Positions 7,506-15,213 of a stretch of DNA of 25,482 bases are shown piece after piece. The translations under genes and the position numbers were made by a program. The notes below the pieces were generated by a model. It was not told the DNA's origin. It did no database searches and saw nothing but the letters and a program-made list of their open reading frames with translations. Within the stretch, counting starts at the first letter, position 1. Every line of letters starts with the position of its first letter. This DNA comes from Bacteroidales bacterium (GTDB taxonomy: Bacteria; Bacteroidota; Bacteroidia; Bacteroidales; UBA4181), in the NCBI GenBank assembly GCA_031287245.1, contig JAITTD010000120.1:1-25482 (forward strand), in the 5' to 3' direction.

Positions 7506-7844
7506 TTATTTTAATTGTTCCTCCAATTCTTTTCTCACTTCTACACTTAATACATGGAATTCTCTAATGGCTGTTTTACACTTTTCGGATTGGGGTACGT
7601 TTTCCTTCGCCCACTTTTCCAGGTCAATCATATTCTGAGCCATTTGTTCGGCGCCCATTACCAGGGCGGATGACTTTATTTTATGAGCCAAACGGCTCAA
7701 TTCAAGACAGTTGCCGTTTTCGTACAGGGATTCCAATTCCACGCTTGTTTCAGTCAACTGAGTGAGGAACATATCAATCATTTCTTTCATGATTTCAGCG
7801 TTATCCCCTGTCATCTGCCGTAAGTACTTCAAATCTGTCACCAT
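7506..7844 (-). CDS. Hpt domain phosphotransfer protein (stand-alone)
   Basis: This 112-residue protein is a single histidine phosphotransfer domain, a four-helix bundle that relays phosphate between receiver domains. The signature LAHKIKSSALVMGA contains the phospho-accepting His54. It has the expected helix pattern, with MIDMFLTQLTETSVELESL before the motif and an acidic C-terminal helix. No signal peptide, so cytoplasmic. No histidine kinase or response regulator lies in the window, so its partner is unknown. It is first in the minus-strand cluster Hpt, fucosidase, truA, DUF5686. Upstream, only a degraded -7-like box (TACTTTTA at 7867-7874) is visible. Confidence 0.9.
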   Translation of the reverse strand: MVTDLKYLRQMTGDNAEIMKEMIDMFLTQLTETSVELESLYENGNCLELSRLAHKIKSSALVMGAEQMAQNMIDLEKWAKENVPQSEKCKTAIREFHVLSVEVRKELEEQLK

Positions 7845-7896
7845 AAACTACCAAAATTTATTGCTGTAAAAGTAGTCATTTTTATAAAAAAAATGA

Positions 7897-7904
7897 TACT
7901 TTTG
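7897..7904 (+). promoter_or_regulatory. -7 box for purN
   Basis: TACTTTTG matches TAnnTTTG. The predicted start of transcription is near 7911, leaving a leader of about 60 nt before ATG 7974. No convincing -33 element. Confidence 0.5.
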
Positions 7905-7973
7905 TACGTTTTTTTCCGTTTTCAGTCAAAAAAATAACTGATAAATAGTATTTTTTAGTTTAAAAGTCAAGTA

Positions 7974-8543
7974 ATGAAACAGATAGTCATTTTTGCGTCC
8001 GGTTCGGGGACAAATATGCAGCGGATTGCCGAATACTTCAGGGGGAAAGGCATCGTCAACATCCAGAAGTTGTATTGCAACCGGCAAGATGCTTATGTGC
8101 TCGAACGGGCAAAGCAGTTGGGTATTCCTGCTGTCGTATTCGGAAAGGACGAGTTTTACCATACGGACAGTGTTGTAGATGCCTTGAAAGCACTGTCGCC
8201 TGATTTAATTGTGTTAGCGGGTTTTTTATGGAAAGTTCCCGAAAAAATAATTCAAGCCTTTCCCCGAAAAATCATCAATATCCATCCTGCTCTGCTGCCC
8301 AAATATGGAGGAAAAGGAATGTATGGTGAACATGTCCACCGCGCCGTTATTGAAAGCGGCGATGTCGAATCGGGCATCACAGTTCATTATGTCAATGAAA
8401 ATTATGACGAGGGCGATATTATCATACAGGCAAAATGCGCGATTCAGCCGGACGATACACCTGCAACGCTGGCTCAAAAGATACACAACTTGGAATACGG
8501 TTATTTTCCGGTAGCCGTAGAGCAATTGATAATTGACAATTGA
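7974..8543 (+). CDS. purN: Phosphoribosylglycinamide formyltransferase PurN
   Basis: PurN transfers a formyl group from 10-formyl-tetrahydrofolate to GAR, the third step of purine synthesis, in the cytoplasm. The 189-residue protein has the N-terminal FASGSGTNMQ motif for phosphate binding, then NIHPALLPKYGGKGMYG with catalytic Asn102 and His104, and YDEGDII with catalytic Asp145. Length is normal for the short bacterial form. The last codons and the stop lie inside a TTGACAA heptamer repeat, so the final residues (QLIIDN) and the stop are repeat-derived. It converges with recA across a gap of about 60 bp. Confidence 0.96.
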   Translation: MKQIVIFASGSGTNMQRIAEYFRGKGIVNIQKLYCNRQDAYVLERAKQLGIPAVVFGKDEFYHTDSVVDALKALSPDLIVLAGFLWKVPEKIIQAFPRKIINIHPALLPKYGGKGMYGEHVHRAVIESGDVESGITVHYVNENYDEGDIIIQAKCAIQPDDTPATLAQKIHNLEYGYFPVAVEQLIIDN

Positions 8544-8560
8544 CAATTGACAGTTGACAA
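8526..8560. repeat. TTGACA(A/G) heptanucleotide tandem repeat, 5 units
   Basis: Five consecutive 7-bp units are TTGATAA, TTGACAA, TTGACAA, TTGACAG and TTGACAA. The array covers the last codons and stop (8541-8543) of purN and enters the purN-recA gap. The same unit occurs at 21426-21498. Confidence 0.95.
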
Positions 8561-8602
8561 TGAAATACAACCGAATCACCATTGTCTCACAACCGTACCA
8601 GA

Positions 8603-9679
8603 TTATTCACTGTCTGTAATGGGAACATCCACTATATTGGGATTTGAACTGAGAGCAGCCCGAATCTTGGCTTCCAACTCTTCGGATAACTCTACGTTGT
8701 CTTTCAGCAATTGTTTCACCGCTTCGCGTCCCTGTGCCAATTTGGTGTCGCCGTAACTGAACCATGAGCCACTTTTTTTGATGACATTTAATGTAACGCC
8801 CAAATCAACGATTTCGCCGATGCGGGAAATGCCTTCTCCGTAAATCACATCGAATTCGGCGCGGCGGAAAGGCGGCGCCATTTTATTCTTCACAATTTTC
8901 ACCTTCACGCGGTTGCCGCTTACTTCTTCTCCTTCCTTGATGGCAGTAGTCTTGCGAATATCAATGCGCACAGAAGCGTAGAATTTAAGGGCATTACCGC
9001 CGGTGGTCGTTTCGGGATTACCAAACATGACACCGATTTTTTCGCGCAACTGGTTGATAAATATGCAGCAAGTGTTGGTTTTGCTGATATTGGCAGTCAG
9101 TTTTCGCAATGCCTGTGACATCAAGCGGGCTTGCAAACCCATTCGCGAATCGCCCATATCACCTTCTATTTCGGCTTTGGGCGTGAGCGCTGCCACAGAG
9201 TCAATCACTAAAATGTCGATGGCACTGGAACGAATCAGGGCGTCGGCAATTTCCAAAGCCTGCTCGCCGTTGTCCGGCTGCGATACATACAGCGAATCCA
9301 TCTTTACGCCCAAGTTTTGCGCGTAGAAACGGTCAAAAGCGTGCTCTGCATCAATAAATGCTGCAATACCGCCCAACTTCTGGGCTTCGGCTATGGCATG
9401 GATAGCCAAAGTGGTTTTACCTGACGATTCAGGTCCGAATATCTCAATCACACGTCCACGCGGCAAACCTCCGATGCCTAACGCTATGTCCAAGGCGATT
9501 GAACCTGTCGGAATTGACGGCACCTGTTCTACTACCTTATCACTCATTTTCATGATAGAGCCTTTGCCAAACTCTTTGTCCAACTTGTCCAACGTCAATT
9601 GAAGCGATTTCAACTTCTCTTTTTGCACCTCTCCGGCTGCTACCTCTTTTTTATTTTCCATACCTTCTTTTTTGCTCAT
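8603..9679 (-). CDS. recA: RecA recombinase
   Basis: RecA forms filaments on single-stranded DNA, drives strand exchange and triggers the SOS response. The 358-residue protein shows Walker A GPESSGKTT (82-90), the Walker B region ILVIDSVAALTP, the MAW-type GLQARLMSQALRKLT, the L2 region MFGNPETTTGGNALKFYASVRIDI, and a C-terminal domain ending in an acidic tail. Length is typical. The start may be ATG 9679 or ATG 9661 (MENKKEVAAG); the extra six residues are not conserved RecA sequence. A -7 box at 9699-9706 precedes both. It is convergent with purN. Confidence 0.98.
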   Translation of the reverse strand: MSKKEGMENKKEVAAGEVQKEKLKSLQLTLDKLDKEFGKGSIMKMSDKVVEQVPSIPTGSIALDIALGIGGLPRGRVIEIFGPESSGKTTLAIHAIAEAQKLGGIAAFIDAEHAFDRFYAQNLGVKMDSLYVSQPDNGEQALEIADALIRSSAIDILVIDSVAALTPKAEIEGDMGDSRMGLQARLMSQALRKLTANISKTNTCCIFINQLREKIGVMFGNPETTTGGNALKFYASVRIDIRKTTAIKEGEEVSGNRVKVKIVKNKMAPPFRRAEFDVIYGEGISRIGEIVDLGVTLNVIKKSGSWFSYGDTKLAQGREAVKQLLKDNVELSEELEAKIRAALSSNPNIVDVPITDSE

Positions 9680-9698
9680 TCATTTTTTATCAGAGGGA

Positions 9699-9706
9699 CA
9701 AAGATA
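9699..9706 (-). promoter_or_regulatory. -7 box for recA
   Basis: The minus strand reads TATCTTTG, a perfect TAnnTTTG. It lies about 20 bp before ATG 9679, giving a very short leader. A T-rich run, not an exact TTTG, occupies the -33 position. No LexA-like operator was recognised. Confidence 0.6.
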
Positions 9707-9786
9707 TGGCTTTCTTTTATATAAAAAAAGATTTTTTATCAATATTTTGCAAGATGTTTATTGTCAAGGCATTATAGCGTTAATAT

Positions 9787-10035
9787 TTACAGATTGCTGT
9801 TCAATTTCTTCTTCAGTTCGGCTATCAAGCGGTCTTTGTCTTCGAGTTCGCTTTTCAGTTCGGTGACTGTCTTTTTCAGCGTTTCATTTTCGCGAACATT
9901 TTCTTTCATCGGCTCAAAGAAAAAATCTTCGTCCTGCATGTTTCGTTGCATGGCGGAAATGAATTTTTTGGCAACCTTGCTGTCTTCCATCATAAATTTG
10001 AAGACCACGTCATATATCGGATTGGCTATCTGCAT
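9787..10035 (-). pseudogene. Internally deleted PD-(D/E)XK nuclease family transposase (Rpn-like) remnant
   Basis: From ATG 10035 this is an 82-residue frame. The first 20 residues (MQIANPIYDVVFKFMMEDSK) match the start of the large Bacteroidota family of Rpn/PD-(D/E)XK transposase-like proteins, which are normally around 300 residues. The end (VTELKSELEDKDRLIAELKK) is a coiled coil like the tail of those proteins. The nuclease core with its catalytic acidic and lysine residues is missing, so a large internal deletion is inferred. A good -7 box at 10060-10067 remains, so it may still be expressed. It could instead be a small coiled-coil protein that evolved from the remnant. No terminal repeats or target-site duplication seen. 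Confidence 0.6.
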
Positions 10036-10059
10036 CACTGAAATAAATAAAAAACAGGG

Positions 10060-10067
10060 CAAAGTTA
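10060..10067 (-). promoter_or_regulatory. -7 box for the transposase remnant
   Basis: The minus strand reads TAACTTTG, matching TAnnTTTG, with the predicted start near 10053. This favours ATG 10035 over the in-frame ATG at 10062. Confidence 0.5.
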
Positions 10068-10117
10068 GAAATTATTTCGCACTTGTGGAAATATGTGGCG
10101 AAGAAATCATAAAAAAG

Positions 10118-10148
10118 TTGTTTTTCATCCGATTTTTTATTATTTTTG
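10118..10148 (+). promoter_or_regulatory. Full Bacteroidota-type promoter for the metallophosphoesterase
   Basis: A -33 TTG at 10118-10120 is followed after 20 bp by the -7 box TATTTTTG at 10141-10148. This is the only promoter in the window where both elements have near-consensus sequence and spacing. The leader to ATG 10172 is about 17 nt. Confidence 0.6.
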
Positions 10149-10171
10149 TAAAAATCTAAAATAGATAAACG

Positions 10172-10864
10172 ATGGAAAATGAAATTTTGATAGTTCCGGA
10201 TATACATGGACGTGATTTCTGGAAACCGGCGTTAGAATATACCGGTGAAGTGATTTTTATTGGTGATTATGTGGACCATTATCCGCAGGAAAAATTTAGC
10301 GAAGAAAACGCATACGAAGGGCTTCAACGCATTGTTGCCTTTAAAAGGGAATTTCCCGAAAGAGTAACCTTGTTGATTGGTAACCATGAGTTTCATTACT
10401 TTGACATGAAATTTCAGGCAAGCCGTTTTGACGGAAAGTATTATGAAAAATACCACGAAATTCTTACCGGCGACACTTCCGGTTTGTTCCAAATGTGTAA
10501 ACAGGTTGGCAAATATCTTTTCATTCATGCCGGTATCACCAAAGGTTGGTATGACCTGCATCACGAAGAATTGTCAGAACAGGGTGATACTTTGGAAGCA
10601 CAGGTAAATGGCTTGTTTAGAAGTAATCCGTCCAATTTTTACGAATGTTCGGGTTATCGCGGCGGATGGGACGATTTCAGCAGTCCTGTCTGGGCGGATG
10701 TCAACGAACTTTGGGAAGAACCGGAACATTTTGTTCCTGATATTATCCAAATTGTTGGGCATACACAAATTTTAAAGAAAGAACCAATTAGAAAAAAGAA
10801 TATTTGGTTGGTTGACAACCAACAATTGTACCTCCTCCAAAATGGAGAATTGAAGAAATACTGA
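10172..10864 (+). CDS. Calcineurin-like metallophosphoesterase (PPP-like)
   Basis: This 230-residue cytoplasmic protein carries the complete set of dinuclear-metal phosphoesterase motifs: DIHG (Asp10, His12), GDYVDH (Asp32, Asp35), GNHE (Asn71, His72, Glu73), an isolated FIHAG (His119), and GHTQ (His197). The spacing and the GDYVDH/GNHE wording resemble PPP-type serine/threonine phosphatases and diadenosine-tetraphosphate hydrolases. The substrate cannot be decided from sequence. There is no signal peptide. It is monocistronic, with its own promoter, and is divergent from the transposase remnant. Confidence 0.9.
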   Translation: MENEILIVPDIHGRDFWKPALEYTGEVIFIGDYVDHYPQEKFSEENAYEGLQRIVAFKREFPERVTLLIGNHEFHYFDMKFQASRFDGKYYEKYHEILTGDTSGLFQMCKQVGKYLFIHAGITKGWYDLHHEELSEQGDTLEAQVNGLFRSNPSNFYECSGYRGGWDDFSSPVWADVNELWEEPEHFVPDIIQIVGHTQILKKEPIRKKNIWLVDNQQLYLLQNGELKKY

Positions 10865-10948
10865 TTCATTTTCAAATCATATTTTCATCATTTTTCTATT
10901 TTGATAAAACAAGGCATCATTTTTGCTGTGACAATTAAAAACAGAAAT

Positions 10949-11416
10949 ATGATGATGTGTAAAAAAGTTTTTTATCCAGTATGCCTGATGATAGCATTGG
11001 GTGCCGCTTCCTGCCACAGCACCAAGCAAAGTGCCAAACAATCATCTGGCGTTGCCACCATAGACGACGCTCAGAAAGTGACTGACAAGAAATGGCAACT
11101 CATTGAGTTACATGGGACTGCCTTTTCCGCAAGTGTTAACGTACCCTACTTTGTTCTCAGGGGCGGCAGTCAGCGGATTGAAGGCAGCGGTGGTTGCAAC
11201 ACCTTTACCGGTGAGTACGAAGCCTCTGGCATCGGCAGAATCAAATTTTCCAAGATAGCGGCTACTCAAAAAGCCTGCCTCAAAATGGAAACAGAAGATG
11301 AATTGTTCAAAATACTTGGAATGGTGGACAATTACACCCTGTCAGCCGATGGCAAAACGCTTTCGCTGAACCGCGCAAGAATGGCGCCATTGGCTCGTTT
11401 TGAATCTGTTAATTGA
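10949..11416 (+). CDS. META domain (HslJ-like) lipoprotein
   Basis: Starting at ATG 10949 (three consecutive ATG codons, 10949-10957) the protein has 155 residues. The N-terminus CKKVFYPVCLMIALGAASC is a lipoprotein signal with an AASC lipobox (Cys22). The mature part is a META domain: KKWQLIELHG, the glycine-rich GSGGCNTFTGEY, an ATQKAC segment and the closing LSLNRA strand. META/HslJ proteins are envelope proteins linked in other bacteria to stress or drug tolerance; the exact role here is unknown. An upstream in-frame TTG (10901) would only add a stretch that spoils the signal peptide. The 3' end overlaps the convergent trxB by 8 bp. Confidence 0.88.
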   Translation: MMMCKKVFYPVCLMIALGAASCHSTKQSAKQSSGVATIDDAQKVTDKKWQLIELHGTAFSASVNVPYFVLRGGSQRIEGSGGCNTFTGEYEASGIGRIKFSKIAATQKACLKMETEDELFKILGMVDNYTLSADGKTLSLNRARMAPLARFESVN

Positions 11417-12335
11417 GATAACGCTCGGCGTCAACAGCCGCCCTGCAACCGCTGGCAGCCGCTGTAATGGCTTGTCGATAAACAGGATCTTGTACATCGC
11501 CGCAGGCAAACACTCCATCAACATTGGTTCTTGAAGTGCCCGGTATGGTGCGAATATAGCCGTTTTCGTCCGTGTCAATCCATTTGCTGAACAGTTCTGA
11601 ATTGGGATGATGCCCGATGGCAACAAAAAAGCCATCAATGGGAATGGTCTGTTCGCCCGTTTTGGTGGTCAGACAGACTGCATTCACCGTTTTGTCGCCC
11701 AATACTTCTTTCGTCTGGGTTTCCCACAGTATTTCAATGTTGGGCGCCTGTTTCACACGTGCCTGCATCGCTTTTGAAGCCCGCAGTTCGTTGCGCCGTA
11801 CAATCATATATACTTTCTTGCACAGTCCCGACAGGTAAGAGGCGTCTTCGCAGGCGGTATCGCCTCCTCCGACAATCGCCACCACTTTGCCGCGATAGAA
11901 AAAGCCGTCGCAGGTGGCGCACGCCGACACGCCCGCACCCTGAAACTTCTCCACCGAAGGCAGTTTCAGCATATTTGCCGATGCTCCGGTAGCAATGATC
12001 ACGGTTTCGGCTTCCATGCGACGCCCATCATCACTGACAACGACATGAGGCTGCGTGTCTAAATCAACGCTTGCAATACTGCCGAAGCGAATATCTGTTT
12101 TGAAGCGTTCGGCTTGTTTTTGCAGGTCGTCCATCATCTGCGGTCCGCTGACGCCTTGTGGGTAACCAGGAAAATTCTCAATTTCGGTGGTGATGGTCAA
12201 CTGTCCGCCCGGCTGCATACCAGTGTAAACGACCGGTTTCAGATTGGCGCGCGCAGCATAAATAGCGGCTGTATAACCGGCTGGACCTGAGCCTATAATC
12301 AGGCATTTGATTTTTTCCGTTTCGGATGTGCTCAT
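11409..12335 (-). CDS. trxB: Thioredoxin-disulfide reductase TrxB
   Basis: TrxB is a cytoplasmic flavoenzyme that uses NADPH to reduce thioredoxin. The 308-residue protein has the FAD-binding GSGPAGYTAAIYAARA (15-30), the redox-active CATC at Cys139-Cys142 within SACATCDG, the NADPH-binding GGGDTACEDA, and the C-terminal FAD motif GVFACGDVQD. Length and motif order are those of the low-molecular-weight bacterial enzyme. It is divergent from the LolC/E-like permease gene, with its -7 box at 12375-12382, and its 3' end overlaps the META lipoprotein gene by 8 bp on the other strand. Confidence 0.97.
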   Translation of the reverse strand: MSTSETEKIKCLIIGSGPAGYTAAIYAARANLKPVVYTGMQPGGQLTITTEIENFPGYPQGVSGPQMMDDLQKQAERFKTDIRFGSIASVDLDTQPHVVVSDDGRRMEAETVIIATGASANMLKLPSVEKFQGAGVSACATCDGFFYRGKVVAIVGGGDTACEDASYLSGLCKKVYMIVRRNELRASKAMQARVKQAPNIEILWETQTKEVLGDKTVNAVCLTTKTGEQTIPIDGFFVAIGHHPNSELFSKWIDTDENGYIRTIPGTSRTNVDGVFACGDVQDPVYRQAITAAASGCRAAVDAERYLN

Positions 12336-12374
12336 TCTAATTTGTGTATTGAAAAAATATTACATTCAAAAATG

Positions 12375-12382
12375 CAAAAGTA
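12375..12382 (-). promoter_or_regulatory. -7 box for trxB
   Basis: The minus strand reads TACTTTTG. The predicted leader to ATG 12335 is about 33 nt. It is paired with a divergent box at 12396-12403, 13 bp away. Confidence 0.5.
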
Positions 12383-12395
12383 GAAAAAAGATAAG

Positions 12396-12403
12396 TATCT
12401 TTG
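12396..12403 (+). promoter_or_regulatory. -7 box for the LolC/E-like permease gene
   Basis: The plus strand reads TATCTTTG, a perfect TAnnTTTG. Transcription starting near 12410 means that the upstream in-frame ATG at 12307 cannot be used and ATG 12427 is the start. Confidence 0.6.
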
Positions 12404-12426
12404 TTCTCAAAATTGAAATTTATTAC

Positions 12427-13638
12427 ATGAATTTTTCACTTCTTGTTGCTGGTCGTTATCTGTTGGCTAAAAAATCGCATCATGCGGTCAATGTAATCTC
12501 TGCCGTGTCTGTGGTGGGTGTTGCGGTAGGCACTTTGGCGCTGGTCGTTGTCATGTCTGTATTTAACGGATTGGAAGAACTTGCCCGCAGCCTGTACAGC
12601 ACCTTCGACCCTGATTTGAAAATTACCGCCAAGGCAGGCAAGACTTTTGAAGTCAATCCCGAAACCTTGAAACAGTTGGAGGCAGCCCCCGACGTGTTGG
12701 CGTATTCGCTGACATTGGAAGAAACGATGCTGGTTCGTTATGATGAACAGCAGGAAATAGCGATTTTAAAAGGCGTTGACGAGCAATATCACCGTGTAAC
12801 CGGCATAGACACGATGATGCTCGATGGCAAATTTCAACTCCAAACAGGGGACAACCCGCAAGCGGTGGTGGGTGCCATATTGGCAGGTAAATTGCGGCTT
12901 GGCTTGAATTTTATCACGCCGATGCACGTATATGCTGTCCGCAACGTGTCCAAAGCAGCGCTCAGTCCCGAAAATGCAGTCAATCATGCTTACATATTTC
13001 CGTCGGGCGTATTCAATATTGACGAAGAGATTAACGCGCAATATCTGCTTGTTCCGCTCAGTTTTGCCCGCGAATTGCTGGAAAACGACCACATTTTGTC
13101 GGCTGTCGAGGTGAAACTGAAACCTGACGCCCAAATAGCCAAAGCGCAACAACGCATTGCCGCACTGTTTGGCGACGCCTTCGAGGTGAATGATGCTTAC
13201 CAGCAAAAAGCGTTTTATTTCCGTATGCTAAAATACGAAAAATGGGTAGGTTTCATGATTTTGGCGTTTGTGCTGCTGGTAGCATCGTTCAACGTTGTCG
13301 GTTCATTGTCGATGCTGATGATTGAGAAGAAAAGCGACATGAGCATCCTGCAAAGCATGGGCGCAGACCAAACATTGATTGGCAGGATTTTCATTATTCA
13401 GGGATGGATGATTGTCATTGCAGGCGCTTTTGTCGGCATGATAGTCGGTGCGGCGCTCTGTTTGCTGCAAATGGCAACGGGTTTTGTGCCGTTTTCCACT
13501 TCCGGCTCGTTCATAGTGGATGCCTACCCTGTGGCATTGCGGGCAACGGATTTTTTGATGATACTGCTCTCTGTTATCTTCATCAGCCTGATAACGATTT
13601 ATTTGCCGGTCAAATACTTTGTGAAAAAATATTTGTAG
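12427..13638 (+). CDS. FtsX-like ABC transporter permease (LolC/LolE-type lipoprotein release)
   Basis: The true start is ATG 12427 (MNFSLLVAGRYLLAKKSHHAVN), giving 403 residues. This opening, an amphipathic segment then the first membrane helix (about 20-46), is the signature of LolC/LolE/MacB-type permeases. A large periplasmic domain follows (about 47-270). Three more helices lie at about 272-295, 320-345 and 372-395, with MIEKKSDMSILQSMGAD between helices 2 and 3, the coupling segment that contacts the ATPase. The protein would help extract outer-membrane lipoproteins from the inner membrane. No LolD-like ATPase gene is adjacent; Bacteroidota often encode it elsewhere. The exact substrate is inferred from family. 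Confidence 0.9.
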   Translation: MNFSLLVAGRYLLAKKSHHAVNVISAVSVVGVAVGTLALVVVMSVFNGLEELARSLYSTFDPDLKITAKAGKTFEVNPETLKQLEAAPDVLAYSLTLEETMLVRYDEQQEIAILKGVDEQYHRVTGIDTMMLDGKFQLQTGDNPQAVVGAILAGKLRLGLNFITPMHVYAVRNVSKAALSPENAVNHAYIFPSGVFNIDEEINAQYLLVPLSFARELLENDHILSAVEVKLKPDAQIAKAQQRIAALFGDAFEVNDAYQQKAFYFRMLKYEKWVGFMILAFVLLVASFNVVGSLSMLMIEKKSDMSILQSMGADQTLIGRIFIIQGWMIVIAGAFVGMIVGAALCLLQMATGFVPFSTSGSFIVDAYPVALRATDFLMILLSVIFISLITIYLPVKYFVKKYL

Positions 13639-13710
13639 CAACACCGTGTAGAAGATGACATCAGGAAAATGAAATAATTATAAGCGAATTAAAATATCAA
13701 CAATAAGCAT

Positions 13711-13718
13711 TATCTTTG
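13711..13718 (+). promoter_or_regulatory. -7 box for trkA
   Basis: TATCTTTG lies 45 bp before ATG 13763. It indicates that trkA has its own promoter rather than reading through from the permease gene. Confidence 0.55.
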
Positions 13719-13762
13719 CCACGCATAACATAAGGAACATTAAGGTATAAGTAGATGATTTT

Positions 13763-15100
13763 ATGCGTATTGTATTAGCAGGAGCAGGAGAAGTAGGCAC
13801 ACATTTGGCAAAGATGCTGAGCCGCGAAAATCATGAAATAGTGGTAGTGGACTCGAATAACGACAGATTGCAGAATCTGGCTTCGACTTGTGATTTGCTA
13901 ACCATGAAGGGAACAGTCACCTCGAAACGCCTGTTGTTGGAGGCAGGCGTTCAGGAAGCGGATTTGTTCATTGCCGTCACTCCATTGGACGACACCAATA
14001 TCGTGTCTGCCATTATGGCAAAGAAATTGGGCGCCAAACTGACAGTGGCACGAGTGGGCAGTGAAGAAATGATTAGCCGCGAAAACCGCACCATGTTTGC
14101 CGGTTTGGGCATCGATTCGATGGTATATCCCGAAAAAATAGCCAGCCGCGAAGTGTCCAATGTGCTGCATCAATCGGGAGTCAGCAATATTGTCGATTTT
14201 TCGGGCGGGAAACTGTCGCTGCTCGGAGTGCGCATGGAACGCAATGCCCCCATTGTCGGCAAGACGCTTGAAGAGGCTGCCGGCGTTTATGAAATAGAAT
14301 ACAGGGCAGTAGCGGTGCTTCGCGATGGTAAGACCATCATTCCCCGTCGGGATTTTCGCCTTGAAGCCAACGATTTGGTATATGTCATCACCAATCATGC
14401 CGGAATCAAAGGCATTTTGAAACATTCAGGCAACGAGCAGAAAGAATTGAATCAGGTGATGATACTCGGAGGCAGCCATATTTGCAGGCTTATCACCAAA
14501 GATTTGGGCAGCAGGTATAAAATCAAGATATTTGAAGCCGATAAAAACAAGGCTTATGCCCTGTCGGATATGCTCAACAATGCGCTGATTATTCACGGCG
14601 ACGGCACCAAAATTGATTTGCTGATTGAAGAAGGATTGCGCAGCACAGATGTATTTGTAGCAGTCACGGGCGACTCGGAAGCCAATATCTTATCCTGTCT
14701 GGTGGCAAAAAACATGGGAGTGAAACATACTATTGCCGAAATAGAAAACCTTGATTACATTAATTTAGCCGAAAGGATGGGCATCACCACCATCATCAAC
14801 AAAAAACTGATTGCAGCCTCGCATATCTATCGCTATACCCTTTCGGGTACGGTATCCAAAATCAAACAACTGGCATTGACGGAGGCAGAAGCGCTGGAAT
14901 TTGTGGTTTCGCCCAAGTCAAAAATCATCAAACATCCTTTAAACGCAACTGTTTTCCCCCAGAATGCCATCATCGGCGGCATTGTGAGAGGAACTGACGG
15001 TTTTGTGGCTACCGGCGAAACGCAAATTCAACAGGGTGACCATGTGGTGGTATTTGCCATGCCTTCGGCAGTAAACGCTGTTACCGGCTTTTTTAAATAA
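13763..15100 (+). CDS. trkA: Trk potassium uptake system regulatory subunit TrkA
   Basis: TrkA is the cytoplasmic nucleotide-binding gate regulator of the TrkH/TrkG potassium channel. The 445-residue protein has the two-fold RCK_N-RCK_C layout. The first Rossmann fold starts MRIVLAGAGEVGTHLA with an intact GxGxxG and an acidic VVVDSN strand end for NAD(H). The second starts near residue 232 as VMILGGSHICRLI, in which two of the three glycines are replaced, so nucleotide binding there is doubtful. RCK_C domains follow each fold. trkH, often the next gene, is absent: the downstream gene is convergent and unrelated. Expression appears monocistronic. Confidence 0.94.
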   Translation: MRIVLAGAGEVGTHLAKMLSRENHEIVVVDSNNDRLQNLASTCDLLTMKGTVTSKRLLLEAGVQEADLFIAVTPLDDTNIVSAIMAKKLGAKLTVARVGSEEMISRENRTMFAGLGIDSMVYPEKIASREVSNVLHQSGVSNIVDFSGGKLSLLGVRMERNAPIVGKTLEEAAGVYEIEYRAVAVLRDGKTIIPRRDFRLEANDLVYVITNHAGIKGILKHSGNEQKELNQVMILGGSHICRLITKDLGSRYKIKIFEADKNKAYALSDMLNNALIIHGDGTKIDLLIEEGLRSTDVFVAVTGDSEANILSCLVAKNMGVKHTIAEIENLDYINLAERMGITTIINKKLIAASHIYRYTLSGTVSKIKQLALTEAEALEFVVSPKSKIIKHPLNATVFPQNAIIGGIVRGTDGFVATGETQIQQGDHVVVFAMPSAVNAVTGFFK

Positions 15101-15154
15101 GGATGAAAGGAGAAACGGAATCACGTTACCTCCACAGATCTCAAAAGATTTAAC

Positions 15155-15189
15155 AAAAAAATCCCCCTGCATTTGATACAAGGGGATTT
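15155..15189 (-). terminator. Rho-independent terminator of the porin/imelysin/di-heme operon
   Basis: An 8-bp stem pairs AAATCCCC (15159-15166) with GGGGATTT (15182-15189) around a 15-nt loop. On the minus strand the stem runs into a T-tract of seven (15161-15155). It lies 25 bp beyond the stop of the di-heme gene. On the plus strand no T-tract follows, so it is not a good trkA terminator. Confidence 0.8.
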
Positions 15190-15213
15190 GCAACATGAAA
15201 ACAAAAGAATTGA

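Noticed and set aside
8226..8582. Minus-strand frame with VNCQLSIVN near the purN end
   Set aside because: It is antisense to purN and its only notable sequence is the translated heptamer repeat.
12307..12426. Upstream extension of the LolC/E-like permease from ATG 12307
   Set aside because: It would overlap trxB and lie upstream of the -7 box at 12396-12403; the family N-terminus begins at ATG 12427.
15155..15189. The GGGGATTT hairpin as a trkA terminator
   Set aside because: The T-tract is only on the minus strand, so it fits the di-heme operon; on the plus strand the stem is followed by GCAAC.
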